Assembly: GCA_030531185.1 (NCBI GenBank)
Contig: JAUNOG010000014.1
Span: 1 to 50,379, forward strand
Direction of reading: 5' to 3'
DNA: 50,379 nucleotides
Source: Ruminococcus sp.
GTDB lineage: Bacteria; Bacillota; Clostridia; Oscillospirales; Ruminococcaceae
Under the pieces are notes generated by a model. The model did no database searches and was not told the DNA's origin. It saw only the letters and a program-made list of their open reading frames with translations. Position 1 is the first letter of the stretch, and the number at the start of each line of letters is the position of its first letter. The position numbers were made by a program, and so were the translations under genes. Positions 9,307 to 16,216 of the stretch are shown here, one piece after another.

Positions 9307-10125
9307 ATGTCTGATCTAAAAGCGGACAGCGAGCGGAAAGGTATCTTAAAAAACAATATCGGAGTTGCTTTTTGTGTTATTTTTAATATAGCGTTTTTGG
9401 GGATTTCGGAAATATTCAGAACTTTTGGTTTTGACGGTGCGGCGTGGTATTTTTCAAGCTCTGCACAAAGACTTGTTTTCGGTATAGCCGAGCTTATGAT
9501 ATTCGTCAGGCTTTTTCATAAAGAAAAGTGGACGAACGTTATCAATTTTAAGGGTTCTGCAAGCGCAATGTTGGCAGGTGCGGGAATAATCGCTATTACG
9601 CTGCGTCATACTGCGGTTTTGATTTTCGGCGCGGCGGAGTTTATAGATACGACCTTTGCTATAGTGTTTTCGCGTTTGTTCTGTCAGCAGATAACAACGG
9701 GATTATGGGAGGAGCTTACATGCCGAGCTTTTCTTTTGGAGGGTTATTTTAACGGCGAGCGTACTTGGAAAAGGCGGCTCGGCTACGCTCTGCTTTCTTT
9801 TATGGTGTTCGGAGCGTTACATCTTCCGGGCAGCGCAAGCATCGGAGACGCGCTGGACACATTTCTGTTTACGGGTATGATGGGATTTGCATATGCGGCG
9901 GTTTATATGCACTCTCACAACATTTTGATACCTATGCTCCTGCATTTTATTTATGACATTCCCGCAAATGCTTTTGATTTTGTATACGGCTGGAATGACA
10001 ACGCAGTGTTTATTTTTTTTACTAACGGTTATCTTCAATATGCATTATGGGGCGCGATGTTTTTGTGGGCGGTCGTGTTTGTAATCAAAAAGGATAGGGA
10101 ACAGGCTGAACATAAATCGGATTAA
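9307..10125 (+). CDS. CPBP-family intramembrane metalloprotease (Abi/Rce1-like), between hisH and hisF
   Basis: Polytopic membrane protein of 272 residues from the CPBP (CAAX protease and bacteriocin-processing) family. The family signature is intact: EELTCR at 135-140 (the EExxxR motif), FGALH at 168-172 (FxxxH) and HFIYD at 213-217 (HxxxD/N). About seven hydrophobic segments alternate with loops. Related bacterial proteins act in bacteriocin self-immunity, peptide maturation or membrane-protein processing; the substrate here is unknown. It has its own GGGGGG-type binding site and sits exactly where hisA is normally found. Composition is similar to neighbours though slightly more AT-rich. 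A function in histidine synthesis is not expected. Confidence 0.88.
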   Translation: MSDLKADSERKGILKNNIGVAFCVIFNIAFLGISEIFRTFGFDGAAWYFSSSAQRLVFGIAELMIFVRLFHKEKWTNVINFKGSASAMLAGAGIIAITLRHTAVLIFGAAEFIDTTFAIVFSRLFCQQITTGLWEELTCRAFLLEGYFNGERTWKRRLGYALLSFMVFGALHLPGSASIGDALDTFLFTGMMGFAYAAVYMHSHNILIPMLLHFIYDIPANAFDFVYGWNDNAVFIFFTNGYLQYALWGAMFLWAVVFVIKKDREQAEHKSD

Positions 10126-10156
10126 GTAATATAAGAATTCCAAAGGAGGAAAAATT

Positions 10157-10912
10157 ATGCTTGCAAAAAGAATTATACCCTGCCTTGACGTAAGAGACGG
10201 CAAGGTAGTCAAGGGAGTAAATTTCCAAGGAATTAAAGAAGTCGGAGATCCTGTTGAATGCGCTTACGAGTACAATTTGCAGGGGGCAGATGAGATAGTT
10301 TTCTACGATATAACAGCTTCCCACGAAAACAGAGGAGTTATCCTTGACGTGGTGAGAGAGACCGCCAAAAAGGTGTTCGTTCCCCTAACCGTGGGCGGAG
10401 GAATAAAGTCCGTGGACGATATGAGAAATATTCTCCGTGCAGGCGCGGACAAGGTGTCGGTGAATTCTCAGGCAGTACAGAACCCAAATCTTATAAAAGA
10501 GGGCGCGGACATTTTCGGCTGCCAGTGCATATGCGTGGGAATTGACGCCAAAAAGGTTGCGGACAATAAGTGGACGGTTTTCATCAACGGCGGCAGAATT
10601 GATATGAAGATAGACCTTATCGACTGGGTAAAAAAATGCGAACAGCTCGGCGCAGGAGAGATTTGCCTCAACTCCATTGACACCGACGGAGTGCGCGGCG
10701 GCTTTGATTTGCCAATGCTCAAAGCGGTGTGCAGCGCAGTGAAAATTCCCGTTATCGCCAGCGGCGGAGCGGGTAAGCTTTCCGATTTTGCAGAGGCGTT
10801 TCTTGAAACGGACTGCTCAGCGGCTCTTGCGGCAAGCCTTTTCCACTTTAAGGAGCTTACGGTCGGCGAGGTCAAGGAGGACTGCAAGTCCAAAGGCATA
10901 CTCATAAGATAA
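10157..10912 (+). CDS. hisF: Imidazole glycerol phosphate synthase, cyclase subunit
   Basis: Beta/alpha barrel that condenses PRFAR with ammonia from HisH. 251 residues, standard. Catalytic aspartates are in [15 protein letters not shown] (Asp11) and NSIDTDG (near 175). Phosphate-binding loops are [10 protein letters not shown] near 80 and VIASGGAGK near 200. AAGGAGG lies 6 bases before the ATG. No sequence feature suggests it also covers the missing HisA step: it opens with the ordinary HisF motif and matches HisF along its length. A 29-codon scrap starts directly after its stop. Confidence 0.98.
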   Translation: MLAKRIIPCLDVRDGKVVKGVNFQGIKEVGDPVECAYEYNLQGADEIVFYDITASHENRGVILDVVRETAKKVFVPLTVGGGIKSVDDMRNILRAGADKVSVNSQAVQNPNLIKEGADIFGCQCICVGIDAKKVADNKWTVFINGGRIDMKIDLIDWVKKCEQLGAGEICLNSIDTDGVRGGFDLPMLKAVCSAVKIPVIASGGAGKLSDFAEAFLETDCSAALAASLFHFKELTVGEVKEDCKSKGILIR

Positions 10913-11002
10913 ATGGACAAGCGATTTATAAGAAGTATTTTTCTTGAAAATATGTCCGAGGATAGCTCTTACCTTTGGGAACTTTCTGTGGATAAGATGT
11001 AA
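10913..11002 (+). pseudogene. 29-codon scrap resembling the N-terminus of an AAA-type ATPase
   Basis: ATG follows the hisF stop with no gap and the frame runs 29 codons, ending DKM then TAA. The piece RSIFLENMSEDSSYLWEL resembles the first residues of a common Firmicutes AAA-family ATPase in which a segment like 'PEDSYLWNLP' precedes the Walker A region. Nothing after it continues that protein. I read it as the stub of a deleted gene; a real short peptide is possible but less likely. Confidence 0.35.
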
Positions 11003-11049
11003 TTGGAAATAATGGATTTATTTACCTTATTAAATGCAGGGCAGCAAAG

Positions 11050-11424
11050 ATGATTTTAATTTACATTTTATGTATTATGCCTGTGCCGTTTATAATGATA
11101 GGCGCAGGGTGGTTTTTGAAAAAATATCCTCCGTCGGACATAAACAAGGCTTACGGATACCGTACTAAACGTGCTATGAAAAGTCTTAAAGCGTGGAAAT
11201 TTGCTCAAGAAAACTGCGCGCGTATCTGGATAAAAACGGGTAAGCTTATGATTTTGCCTTCTGCGGTGATGTGCGTGGTATGCTGTTTAGTATCGGAGTT
11301 TGCAATGACAATCATTCTCAGTATTGTTCCGATATTGCAGATCGCTGTTATGCTCATTGTAATAATTCCAATGGAGAAACAGCTGAAAGCAAAGTTTGAT
11401 GAAAACGGTGATGAGATAATATGA
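11050..11424 (+). CDS. SdpI/YhfL-family small membrane protein
   Basis: 124-residue protein with three hydrophobic segments (1-22, 70-90 and 92-112). The central block YGYRTKRAMKSLKAWKFAQ matches the SdpI-family C-terminal domain, whose founding member confers immunity to the SdpC killing factor in Bacillus subtilis. Many family members lie far from any toxin and have no known role. The stop overlaps the next ATG in ATGA, suggesting translational coupling. No good ribosome binding site is visible before its own ATG, so it may depend on readthrough from hisF. Confidence 0.75.
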   Translation: MILIYILCIMPVPFIMIGAGWFLKKYPPSDINKAYGYRTKRAMKSLKAWKFAQENCARIWIKTGKLMILPSAVMCVVCCLVSEFAMTIILSIVPILQIAVMLIVIIPMEKQLKAKFDENGDEII

Positions 11425-11807
11425 ACAATGCAGTCAAAAAATATATGAGAATTCAGGGCAGAGAGATCGCCTATCGTACAGGAAAACCCGTAGGCATTTT
11501 TATATTGAACTGGAGAAAAATACGAGACGGGATTTACACAAAGGCGGACGCCGAGCTTTACGAAAGTACTTACAAATGGTTTCTGAAGAATTTGCCGGAG
11601 CCGCCTTTTTACGGTGATAATAACGATAATCCGCAGGGTGCGATCACATATTTTAAAACCGCAAGCTTTGAACCTATGCGTGAAAAGGCTGAGATACTTA
11701 TGGGTCTGCTTGACAAATATAAAGTGCCGTATGATATTGTGTACACCGATTATGTAGGAAAAGTTATCTACGAGGACGAATATCAGGTTGCGGTGATAGA
11801 CGAATGA
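11421..11807 (+). CDS. Hypothetical protein, coupled to SdpI-like gene
   Basis: 128 residues, soluble, no signal peptide or membrane segment. I do not recognise the family. Features: basic N-terminus with KKYMRIQGREIAYRTGKPVG, an aromatic mid-region with NLPEPPFYGDNNDNPQGAIT, then FKTASFEPMREKAEILMGLL and an acidic C-terminus. The pattern of two strands plus a long helix suggests a small alpha/beta fold. It overlaps both neighbours by ATGA (11421-11424 and 11804-11807), so it belongs firmly to the same transcript. Confidence 0.7.
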   Translation: MNNAVKKYMRIQGREIAYRTGKPVGIFILNWRKIRDGIYTKADAELYESTYKWFLKNLPEPPFYGDNNDNPQGAITYFKTASFEPMREKAEILMGLLDKYKVPYDIVYTDYVGKVIYEDEYQVAVIDE

Positions 11808-12319
11808 AAAAACTGATTTTTATCTGCGGAGCAAACGGCATAGGAAAGACAACGATATGCAAACAGATTTTGTATAAGGTCAGCGGTTCTGCTTATGTGG
11901 ACTCGGACACACTGAGAATGATAAATCCTAACGTGCTTGACGACAGGACTATTCCCACTATTGCTGCAAATATCGCTTGCCTTATAAGAAATTATCTTAT
12001 ATGTCCTGCGGTTGAAAATGTGTTGTTCTCATACGGTTTTCATGGCAGGCGAAAAGAGGTCTTTTCCATTGTTATGAAATCCTTGGAGAATATCAGGTAT
12101 AAATTCTGTCCGATTTTGTTGGAGTGCGAAGAAAGCGAGAATATCCGCAGAATGAAATGCGACGACAGAGACGAAGAACGTATATGCCGAGGTGTGGAGA
12201 TATCCCGAAAGGCGTTTGACGGCATAGATTATCCAAGGCTTGATGTTACATTTTTTACTGCTGAAAAGTCGGCGGAGATAATTATAGAAAAATTAAATAT
12301 AACAGGAGAAAGACTATGA
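11804..12319 (+). CDS. P-loop NTPase, small-molecule kinase-like
   Basis: 171 residues. Walker A is [16 protein letters not shown] (residues 6-21). [11 protein letters not shown] near 33-43 looks like the acceptor or lid entrance of nucleoside-kinase or zeta-toxin-like folds, and a basic stretch [15 protein letters not shown] near 113-127 resembles a lid with arginines. Likely a small kinase (shikimate kinase, adenylylsulfate kinase or zeta-like superfamily); substrate not predictable. It ends in ATGA overlap with hisI, which ties it translationally to a histidine gene. Confidence 0.72.
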   Translation: MKKLIFICGANGIGKTTICKQILYKVSGSAYVDSDTLRMINPNVLDDRTIPTIAANIACLIRNYLICPAVENVLFSYGFHGRRKEVFSIVMKSLENIRYKFCPILLECEESENIRRMKCDDRDEERICRGVEISRKAFDGIDYPRLDVTFFTAEKSAEIIIEKLNITGERL

Positions 12320-12669
12320 GTAAAATCAAGATAGACATTAACGACCTCGACAAATATTTTGAAAAAGCGGAGCTTATCCCCGCAATTTGCTATGAGGTCG
12401 ATACAAAAACGGTGCTGATGCTAGCCTATATGAATAAGGAAAGCTTAAAGCGCACTCTTGAAACGGGCTATACGTGGTTCTGGAGCCGTTCAAGGCAGGA
12501 ATACTGGAATAAGGGCGCGACCAGCGGACATCTTCAAAAGGTAGTTTCTGTATATTCCGACTGCGACAACGATACCTTGCTTGTCAACGTCAAGCAGACG
12601 GGCGTTGCCTGTCATACGGGTTCGTATAGCTGCTTTTTCAATGAAATGTATAATGAGGAGGATAAATAA
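12316..12669 (+). CDS. hisI: Phosphoribosyl-AMP cyclohydrolase
   Basis: Zinc and magnesium enzyme that opens the purine ring of phosphoribosyl-AMP. 117 residues, monofunctional. Motifs: [17 protein letters not shown] near 37-53, [18 protein letters not shown] near 55-72, then the metal site SDCDNDTLL near 83-91 and the cysteines of [14 protein letters not shown] near 96-109. Its start overlaps the stop of the P-loop gene (ATGA) and its stop directly abuts the hisE start. The fused HisIE arrangement of other bacteria is split here into two genes. Confidence 0.97.
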   Translation: MSKIKIDINDLDKYFEKAELIPAICYEVDTKTVLMLAYMNKESLKRTLETGYTWFWSRSRQEYWNKGATSGHLQKVVSVYSDCDNDTLLVNVKQTGVACHTGSYSCFFNEMYNEEDK

Positions 12670-13008
12670 ATGACAGTATATCAGGAAATTTTCGAGGTAA
12701 TCAAACAGCGCAAGGCGGACTACGAAAACGGCGTTGCTAAGGAAAACAGCTATACCGCATACCTTTTTGACAAGGGCGTCGATAAGATCTGCAAAAAGGT
12801 CGGCGAGGAGGCTACCGAAACGGTTATTGCCGCAAAAAACGGCGACAACGACGAGCTTATGAACGAGATAAACGATCTGCTGTACCACGTTATGGTGCTT
12901 GCGGCTAATCAGGGTCTTGACTGGTCCGAGGTCGAAAGAGTTCTGGACGAGAGAAACGAAAAAATCGGAAATCTGAAAAAATTTCATCAGGTCGATAAGA
13001 ACACCTGA
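12670..13008 (+). CDS. hisE: Phosphoribosyl-ATP pyrophosphatase
   Basis: Hydrolyses phosphoribosyl-ATP to phosphoribosyl-AMP plus pyrophosphate, the second step of the pathway. 112 residues of the all-alpha MazG/HisE fold. The magnesium-binding EExxE signature is seen as KVGEEATETVIAAKNGD near 41-57, followed by the D of NEINDLLYHVMVL near 66-78. ATG directly abuts the hisI stop and GGAGG-type sequence lies in the end of hisI. It is the last gene of the his operon; a strong terminator begins 8 bases after the stop. Confidence 0.97.
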   Translation: MTVYQEIFEVIKQRKADYENGVAKENSYTAYLFDKGVDKICKKVGEEATETVIAAKNGDNDELMNEINDLLYHVMVLAANQGLDWSEVERVLDERNEKIGNLKKFHQVDKNT

Positions 13009-13015
13009 TAGCGCG

Positions 13016-13040
13016 GCGGACTTATTCAGTCCGCTTTTTT
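13016..13040 (+). terminator. Rho-independent terminator of the his operon
   Basis: GCGGACT (13016-13022), five-base loop, AGTCCGC (13028-13034), then six T. Confidence 0.9.
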
Positions 13041-13142
13041 ATTGAAACAGATGAATTTTTAGCAAATTCCGCACACTTTTTTCCTCTGATGAATATGATG
13101 TAGAGAAGTAAGAAACTTCAATAAATCTAAGGAGGATTTACT

Positions 13143-13919
13143 ATGAGTGAAAATTTCAGACCCAATAAGCCCTTTAAAGAGGCTGTCTGCATTGACGCTA
13201 TGAGAATTTTTGACTCCTGCAGTTCTCAGGACTGCCTTGAGGACGTTGAATTCAGCTTTGACTGTCAGGATCAGAATGCTATCAACAGCGCAGAGTACAT
13301 CAAAACCAAATGTATCGACGTTACGGACGTCAGCTTTGCAATTTCCCCCGTAGCGTTTAATCAGGGCTTTTATGCCGTTGACGTTACCTATTATTTCAGA
13401 GCGCAGATCGAGGTGTATTGCAGTGAAAACGTTCCGCCTGTGATCGTATTCGGAAAGGCTTGCTTTACCAAGAAGGTCATTCTCTTCGGCAGCGACGGCA
13501 GCACCCAGCGTTTTGTATCCACCGATTGCTGTCCACCTCAGCAGGAGCCTCCCGTTACGGGCTGTGCCGCTTGCTGCAAGGGAGTTTCAACTCTGCCTAC
13601 CGCAACTGCTAATCTGGTGCCTCCTATGTGTCTCGATACAAAGCTGGTGCCGAGCTGCGGCTGTTCCGAAAACAAGACGGTGCTTATTACTATCGGACTT
13701 TTTGCGATCATTTCGCTACAAAGAGCCGTACCCGTTATGGTCCCTGTGTACGATTACTGTGTGCCTGAAAAGGAATGCTCTACAAACAGCGATACTCCCT
13801 GCGAGATGTTTGAGAAGATCGCATTCCCCACATCGGAATTTTTCCCCAGAGGACTTGAAAGCTATAATTGCAGCTCCTGCGAAGAAAAGCAGAACGAAGA
13901 GGAAGAAACTCAGGCGTAA
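13143..13919 (+). CDS. Cysteine-rich conserved clostridial protein of unknown function
   Basis: 258 residues, no signal peptide. N-terminal half has a conserved look (FKEAVCIDAMRIFDSCSSQD at 11-30, then a beta-rich part with VDVTYYFRAQIEVYC and KKVILFGSDGSTQRF). The second half is rich in Cys and Pro (CCPPQQ, GCAACCKG, SCGCSEN, CSSCEEKQ), has one hydrophobic stretch (VLITIGLFAIISLQRAV) and ends acidic. I have seen similar proteins across Clostridia without a function. The Cys pairs suggest disulfide cross-linking or metal binding, so a spore-envelope or structural role is possible but unproven. It has AAGGAGG (13129-13135) and its own terminator, so it is a single-gene unit. Confidence 0.85.
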   Translation: MSENFRPNKPFKEAVCIDAMRIFDSCSSQDCLEDVEFSFDCQDQNAINSAEYIKTKCIDVTDVSFAISPVAFNQGFYAVDVTYYFRAQIEVYCSENVPPVIVFGKACFTKKVILFGSDGSTQRFVSTDCCPPQQEPPVTGCAACCKGVSTLPTATANLVPPMCLDTKLVPSCGCSENKTVLITIGLFAIISLQRAVPVMVPVYDYCVPEKECSTNSDTPCEMFEKIAFPTSEFFPRGLESYNCSSCEEKQNEEEETQA

Positions 13920-13920
13920 T

Positions 13921-13963
13921 AAAATTTTATCCGCTCCGACTGTCTCGGGGCGGAATTTTATTT
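13921..13963 (+). terminator. Terminator of the Cys-rich protein gene
   Basis: CCGCTCCGA (13931-13939), loop CTGTC, TCGGGGCGG (13945-13953) with one G-T pair, flanked by complementary A- and T-rich arms ending AATTTTATTT. Confidence 0.85.
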
Positions 13964-13966
13964 CTA

Positions 13967-13998
13967 TAAAAGAAAAGCTGTCCGCATAAGCGAACAGC
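13967..13998 (-). terminator. Terminator of the small membrane protein gene
   Basis: On the minus strand GCTGTTCGC, loop TTAT, GCGGACAGC, then a TTTTCTTTT tract. It lies back to back with the terminator of the Cys-rich gene. Confidence 0.8.
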
Positions 13999-14010
13999 GA
14001 TCGTATCATA

Positions 14011-14163
14011 TTACTGAATTCCGCACTCGTCGTAATCCTTCCACTTTTCAATGTATTCCTTTTCCTCAAAGTACTTGTATACAAAAAGGGCTGTGGAGGC
14101 TATGACAAGGATAAGTGTACCCATAAGCGCCCAGAACGATTTTTTTTGTGAATAATTTGACAT
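14011..14163 (-). CDS. 50-residue single-pass membrane protein
   Basis: Short gene encoding MSNYSQKKSF, then a hydrophobic segment WALMGTLILVIASTALFVY (11-29) and a charged C-terminus KYFEEKEYIEKWKDYDECG. The topology is one membrane helix with a charged tail of about 20 residues. AAAGGA lies 9 bases upstream of the ATG, a TTGACT-17-TATAAT promoter lies 33 bases before it, and a hairpin terminator follows, so it is a complete stand-alone unit although very short. Family not recognised; function unknown. Confidence 0.75.
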   Translation of the reverse strand: MSNYSQKKSFWALMGTLILVIASTALFVYKYFEEKEYIEKWKDYDECGIQ

Positions 14164-14195
14164 AGCAAAACATCCTTTCTTTTAATGTTATTAAT

Positions 14196-14224
14196 ATTAT
14201 ACTACAACTTGTTCATAAAGTCAA
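14196..14224 (-). promoter_or_regulatory. Sigma-A promoter of the small membrane protein gene
   Basis: Minus strand: TTGACT (14224-14219), 17-base spacer, TATAAT (14201-14196). Confidence 0.8.
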
Positions 14225-14254
14225 TGTTTTGCAATTAAAAATTCGCGATCGCCG

Positions 14255-14848
14255 CTAAGATTTCCTCGGTATGCCGATAAATCTGTCGGAATAAAAATGC
14301 AGGAATTCCTCAAGGCAAAGTCCGCTGTCGTATATCAGTCTTGCCGCCTCGGGACCTACATAGCGATAGTGCCACGGCTCGAAATCAATGCCCGTTATCT
14401 GCTCCTTCATTCTGGGATATCGGAGAATAAAGCCGTGATCGGCGGAATTTTTGCCAAGCCACCTGCCCTGTGCCGTTCGGTGAAAATCATCTTGACAGTC
14501 GTCGGCGTCCTTTGTGCCTAAGTCTGCGGCAAGTCCTGTGTTGTGTTCGCTGGAACCGGGGAGAGCCAGCGTTCTGCCGACTTTTTTGACAGCGTCCTCA
14601 TAGCAAAGTCCGCCCCACATTTCAAGGGAAATACTGCGCTCCCACAAAAGCTGCTGATAGTCGGGTGAGCGGTAGCCCGATATTATCTTTATGTCAATGT
14701 TTTCTTTTTTGGCGGCATTAAGCATTTTTTCAAGCGCCTTGCCCGCCTGATTTTCAAAAAGAGTACCCTGCACTTCATAAAAATCCAATCTGTCCGCAAA
14801 ATCCGACGGCAGGGGATTGAATTTGTCCACGAGCATAAGATAGTTCAA
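14255..14848 (-). CDS. D-alanyl-D-alanine carboxypeptidase, VanY type (peptidase M15B)
   Basis: Zinc carboxypeptidase predicted to trim the terminal D-Ala of peptidoglycan stem peptides. 197 residues. Motifs: IISGYRSPDYQQLLWE near 54-69, SSEHNTGLAADLG near 98-110 (first zinc His and Asp, SxHxxGxAxD type), and FEPWHYRYVG near 156-165 (catalytic Glu and last zinc His). No signal peptide or membrane anchor is visible in the assigned start, which is unusual for a wall enzyme; the ATG has GGAGG upstream, so truncation is unlikely. No vanR/vanS or ligase genes are near, so this is a general wall enzyme rather than a glycopeptide-resistance cluster. It diverges from spoIIP, sharing a 136-base intergenic region. 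Confidence 0.88.
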   Translation of the reverse strand: MNYLMLVDKFNPLPSDFADRLDFYEVQGTLFENQAGKALEKMLNAAKKENIDIKIISGYRSPDYQQLLWERSISLEMWGGLCYEDAVKKVGRTLALPGSSEHNTGLAADLGTKDADDCQDDFHRTAQGRWLGKNSADHGFILRYPRMKEQITGIDFEPWHYRYVGPEAARLIYDSGLCLEEFLHFYSDRFIGIPRKS

Positions 14849-14984
14849 AATAATACCTCCTTTTGCTGTATTCTGTCACTTCATTATATGCGGACGTCTG
14901 ATTTTTGTTTCGCATAAAACAGCCTGTCCCGAATATAATTTATTGATGAGTTATTTGTACCGTCAATAAGAAAGAGGTGAGCTT

Positions 14985-16127
14985 ATGGACCTTAAAAATA
15001 TATGTCTTAAAGCCCTAGCGGTGTTTGTAGCCGTTTTTGTAATACCGCTGGGAGTGTTTTACTACACGCGGAATTTCAACCGCTTTTCCGATTTTGCCGC
15101 CGCCTCTGCGGGACTTGTTATGGGCAGACGCGTAAGCGCGGCAAACGTAAATCCGTCTGATGTTTCCGATTTGTCGGACAATACGCTGCCTCCCTCTCAG
15201 ACCTGCTGGGATATCGATATGGCGAGAGAGGAAATCGAAACTCCCGCCAAAACCTCGGAGATACCCAGTCCTCTGCCCGCTGAGGACGTAAGCGGAGCAA
15301 TACCCTATCCCGACAGCCTTGAAAATCACGACGGAGTTATCGAGAATTTTACATACGGTTACTACGACGGCGAGCAGTATTTTGATCTGGACGGCGGCGG
15401 ACAGGTGAGAAACTGTACGGAGGTCTCAAGCTCCGAGCTGTACGATATAAGCAAGGAGGGTATGCCCTTTGAGCTTGATAAAAATTCCGACGAGCCGCAG
15501 ATACTGATCTATCATACCCACGCTACCGAAAGCTTTGAACCATACGCAAGGGATTATTATGACAGCTCGTTTTCCTGCAAGACCACCGAGCGTGACAAGA
15601 ATATAATTTCAGTGGGAGACAAAATCTGCGAACAGCTTGACGAGGCGGGAATAGCTTACGTCCACGATACGCTGGTTCACGATTATCCCAGCTATGACGG
15701 CTCTTATCAGTCCAGCAGAGCGGCGGTGCAGGAAATACTGGAGAAGTACCCCTCAATAAAAATATGTCTGGACGTCCACCGAGACGGAATAGAACGCGAG
15801 GACGGCACACGTATCGCCCCTGTGACGGAGATAGACGGCAAAGAGGCGGCTCAGATAATGATAATATCCTGCTGTGACGACGGCAGCGGAAGTATTCCCG
15901 ATTTCCTGGATAATTTCCGATTTGCCGCCGAATTCCAGTCCGCCCTTGAAAGCGATTGGAGCGGTTTGACGCGTCCGATTTTGTTCGACTGCCGTTTTTA
16001 CAATCAGGACTTAACCACAGGCTCTCTGCTTATCGAAGTCGGCAGTCACGGAAATTCCCTTGACCAAGCCCAGTATTCAGGGGAGCTTATCGGAAAAACG
16101 CTTGTAAAAATGTTTGAGGAAAATTGA
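14985..16127 (+). CDS. spoIIP: Stage II sporulation protein P, peptidoglycan hydrolase
   Basis: Membrane-anchored amidase and endopeptidase that, with SpoIID and SpoIIM, drives engulfment of the forespore. 380 residues: an N-terminal membrane helix (9-27), a Ser/Pro/Glu-rich linker to about 110, then the amidase domain. Signature motifs are ILIYHTHATESF near 170-181 (zinc His), CLDVHRDGI near 259-267 and LLIEVGSHGNSLDQA near 350-364 (catalytic Glu). GAGGTG precedes the ATG. The gene stands alone rather than next to gpr as in Bacillus. A GCATA/AATATAAT pair upstream (14913-14942) could be a sigma-E type promoter, but this is weak. Confidence 0.95.
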   Translation: MDLKNICLKALAVFVAVFVIPLGVFYYTRNFNRFSDFAAASAGLVMGRRVSAANVNPSDVSDLSDNTLPPSQTCWDIDMAREEIETPAKTSEIPSPLPAEDVSGAIPYPDSLENHDGVIENFTYGYYDGEQYFDLDGGGQVRNCTEVSSSELYDISKEGMPFELDKNSDEPQILIYHTHATESFEPYARDYYDSSFSCKTTERDKNIISVGDKICEQLDEAGIAYVHDTLVHDYPSYDGSYQSSRAAVQEILEKYPSIKICLDVHRDGIEREDGTRIAPVTEIDGKEAAQIMIISCCDDGSGSIPDFLDNFRFAAEFQSALESDWSGLTRPILFDCRFYNQDLTTGSLLIEVGSHGNSLDQAQYSGELIGKTLVKMFEEN

Positions 16128-16169
16128 TCGGTTTACTCAAAAAATCAAGCACGGTTCATAATTTTGTGC

Positions 16170-16194
16170 TATACTGTAAGTACAGTAACGTTAC
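16170..16194 (+). promoter_or_regulatory. Two overlapping palindromes at the -10 region of the AraC-GGDEF gene
   Basis: TACTGTA AG TACAGTA (16172-16187, perfect 7-bp arms) overlaps GTAACGTTAC (16185-16194, perfect palindrome). The first palindrome overlaps a candidate -10, TATACT (16170-16175). Placement 23 bases before the start codon fits an operator, possibly for autoregulation. The -35 is poor. Confidence 0.5.
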
Positions 16195-16216
16195 TACATT
16201 TACCGAGGTGAAATAA

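Noticed and set aside
10157-10912. Idea that HisF doubles as the missing HisA
   Set aside because: Sequence is plain HisF throughout; HisA and HisF residues cannot both be inferred from it. Left as an open genome question.
13513-13989. Second frame overlapping the Cys-rich protein gene
   Set aside because: Overlaps a gene with good start signals and passes through its terminator.
14255-14848. Vancomycin-resistance cluster suggested by the VanY-type gene
   Set aside because: No VanR/S, VanH, ligase or VanX genes nearby; VanY-type enzymes are common wall enzymes.
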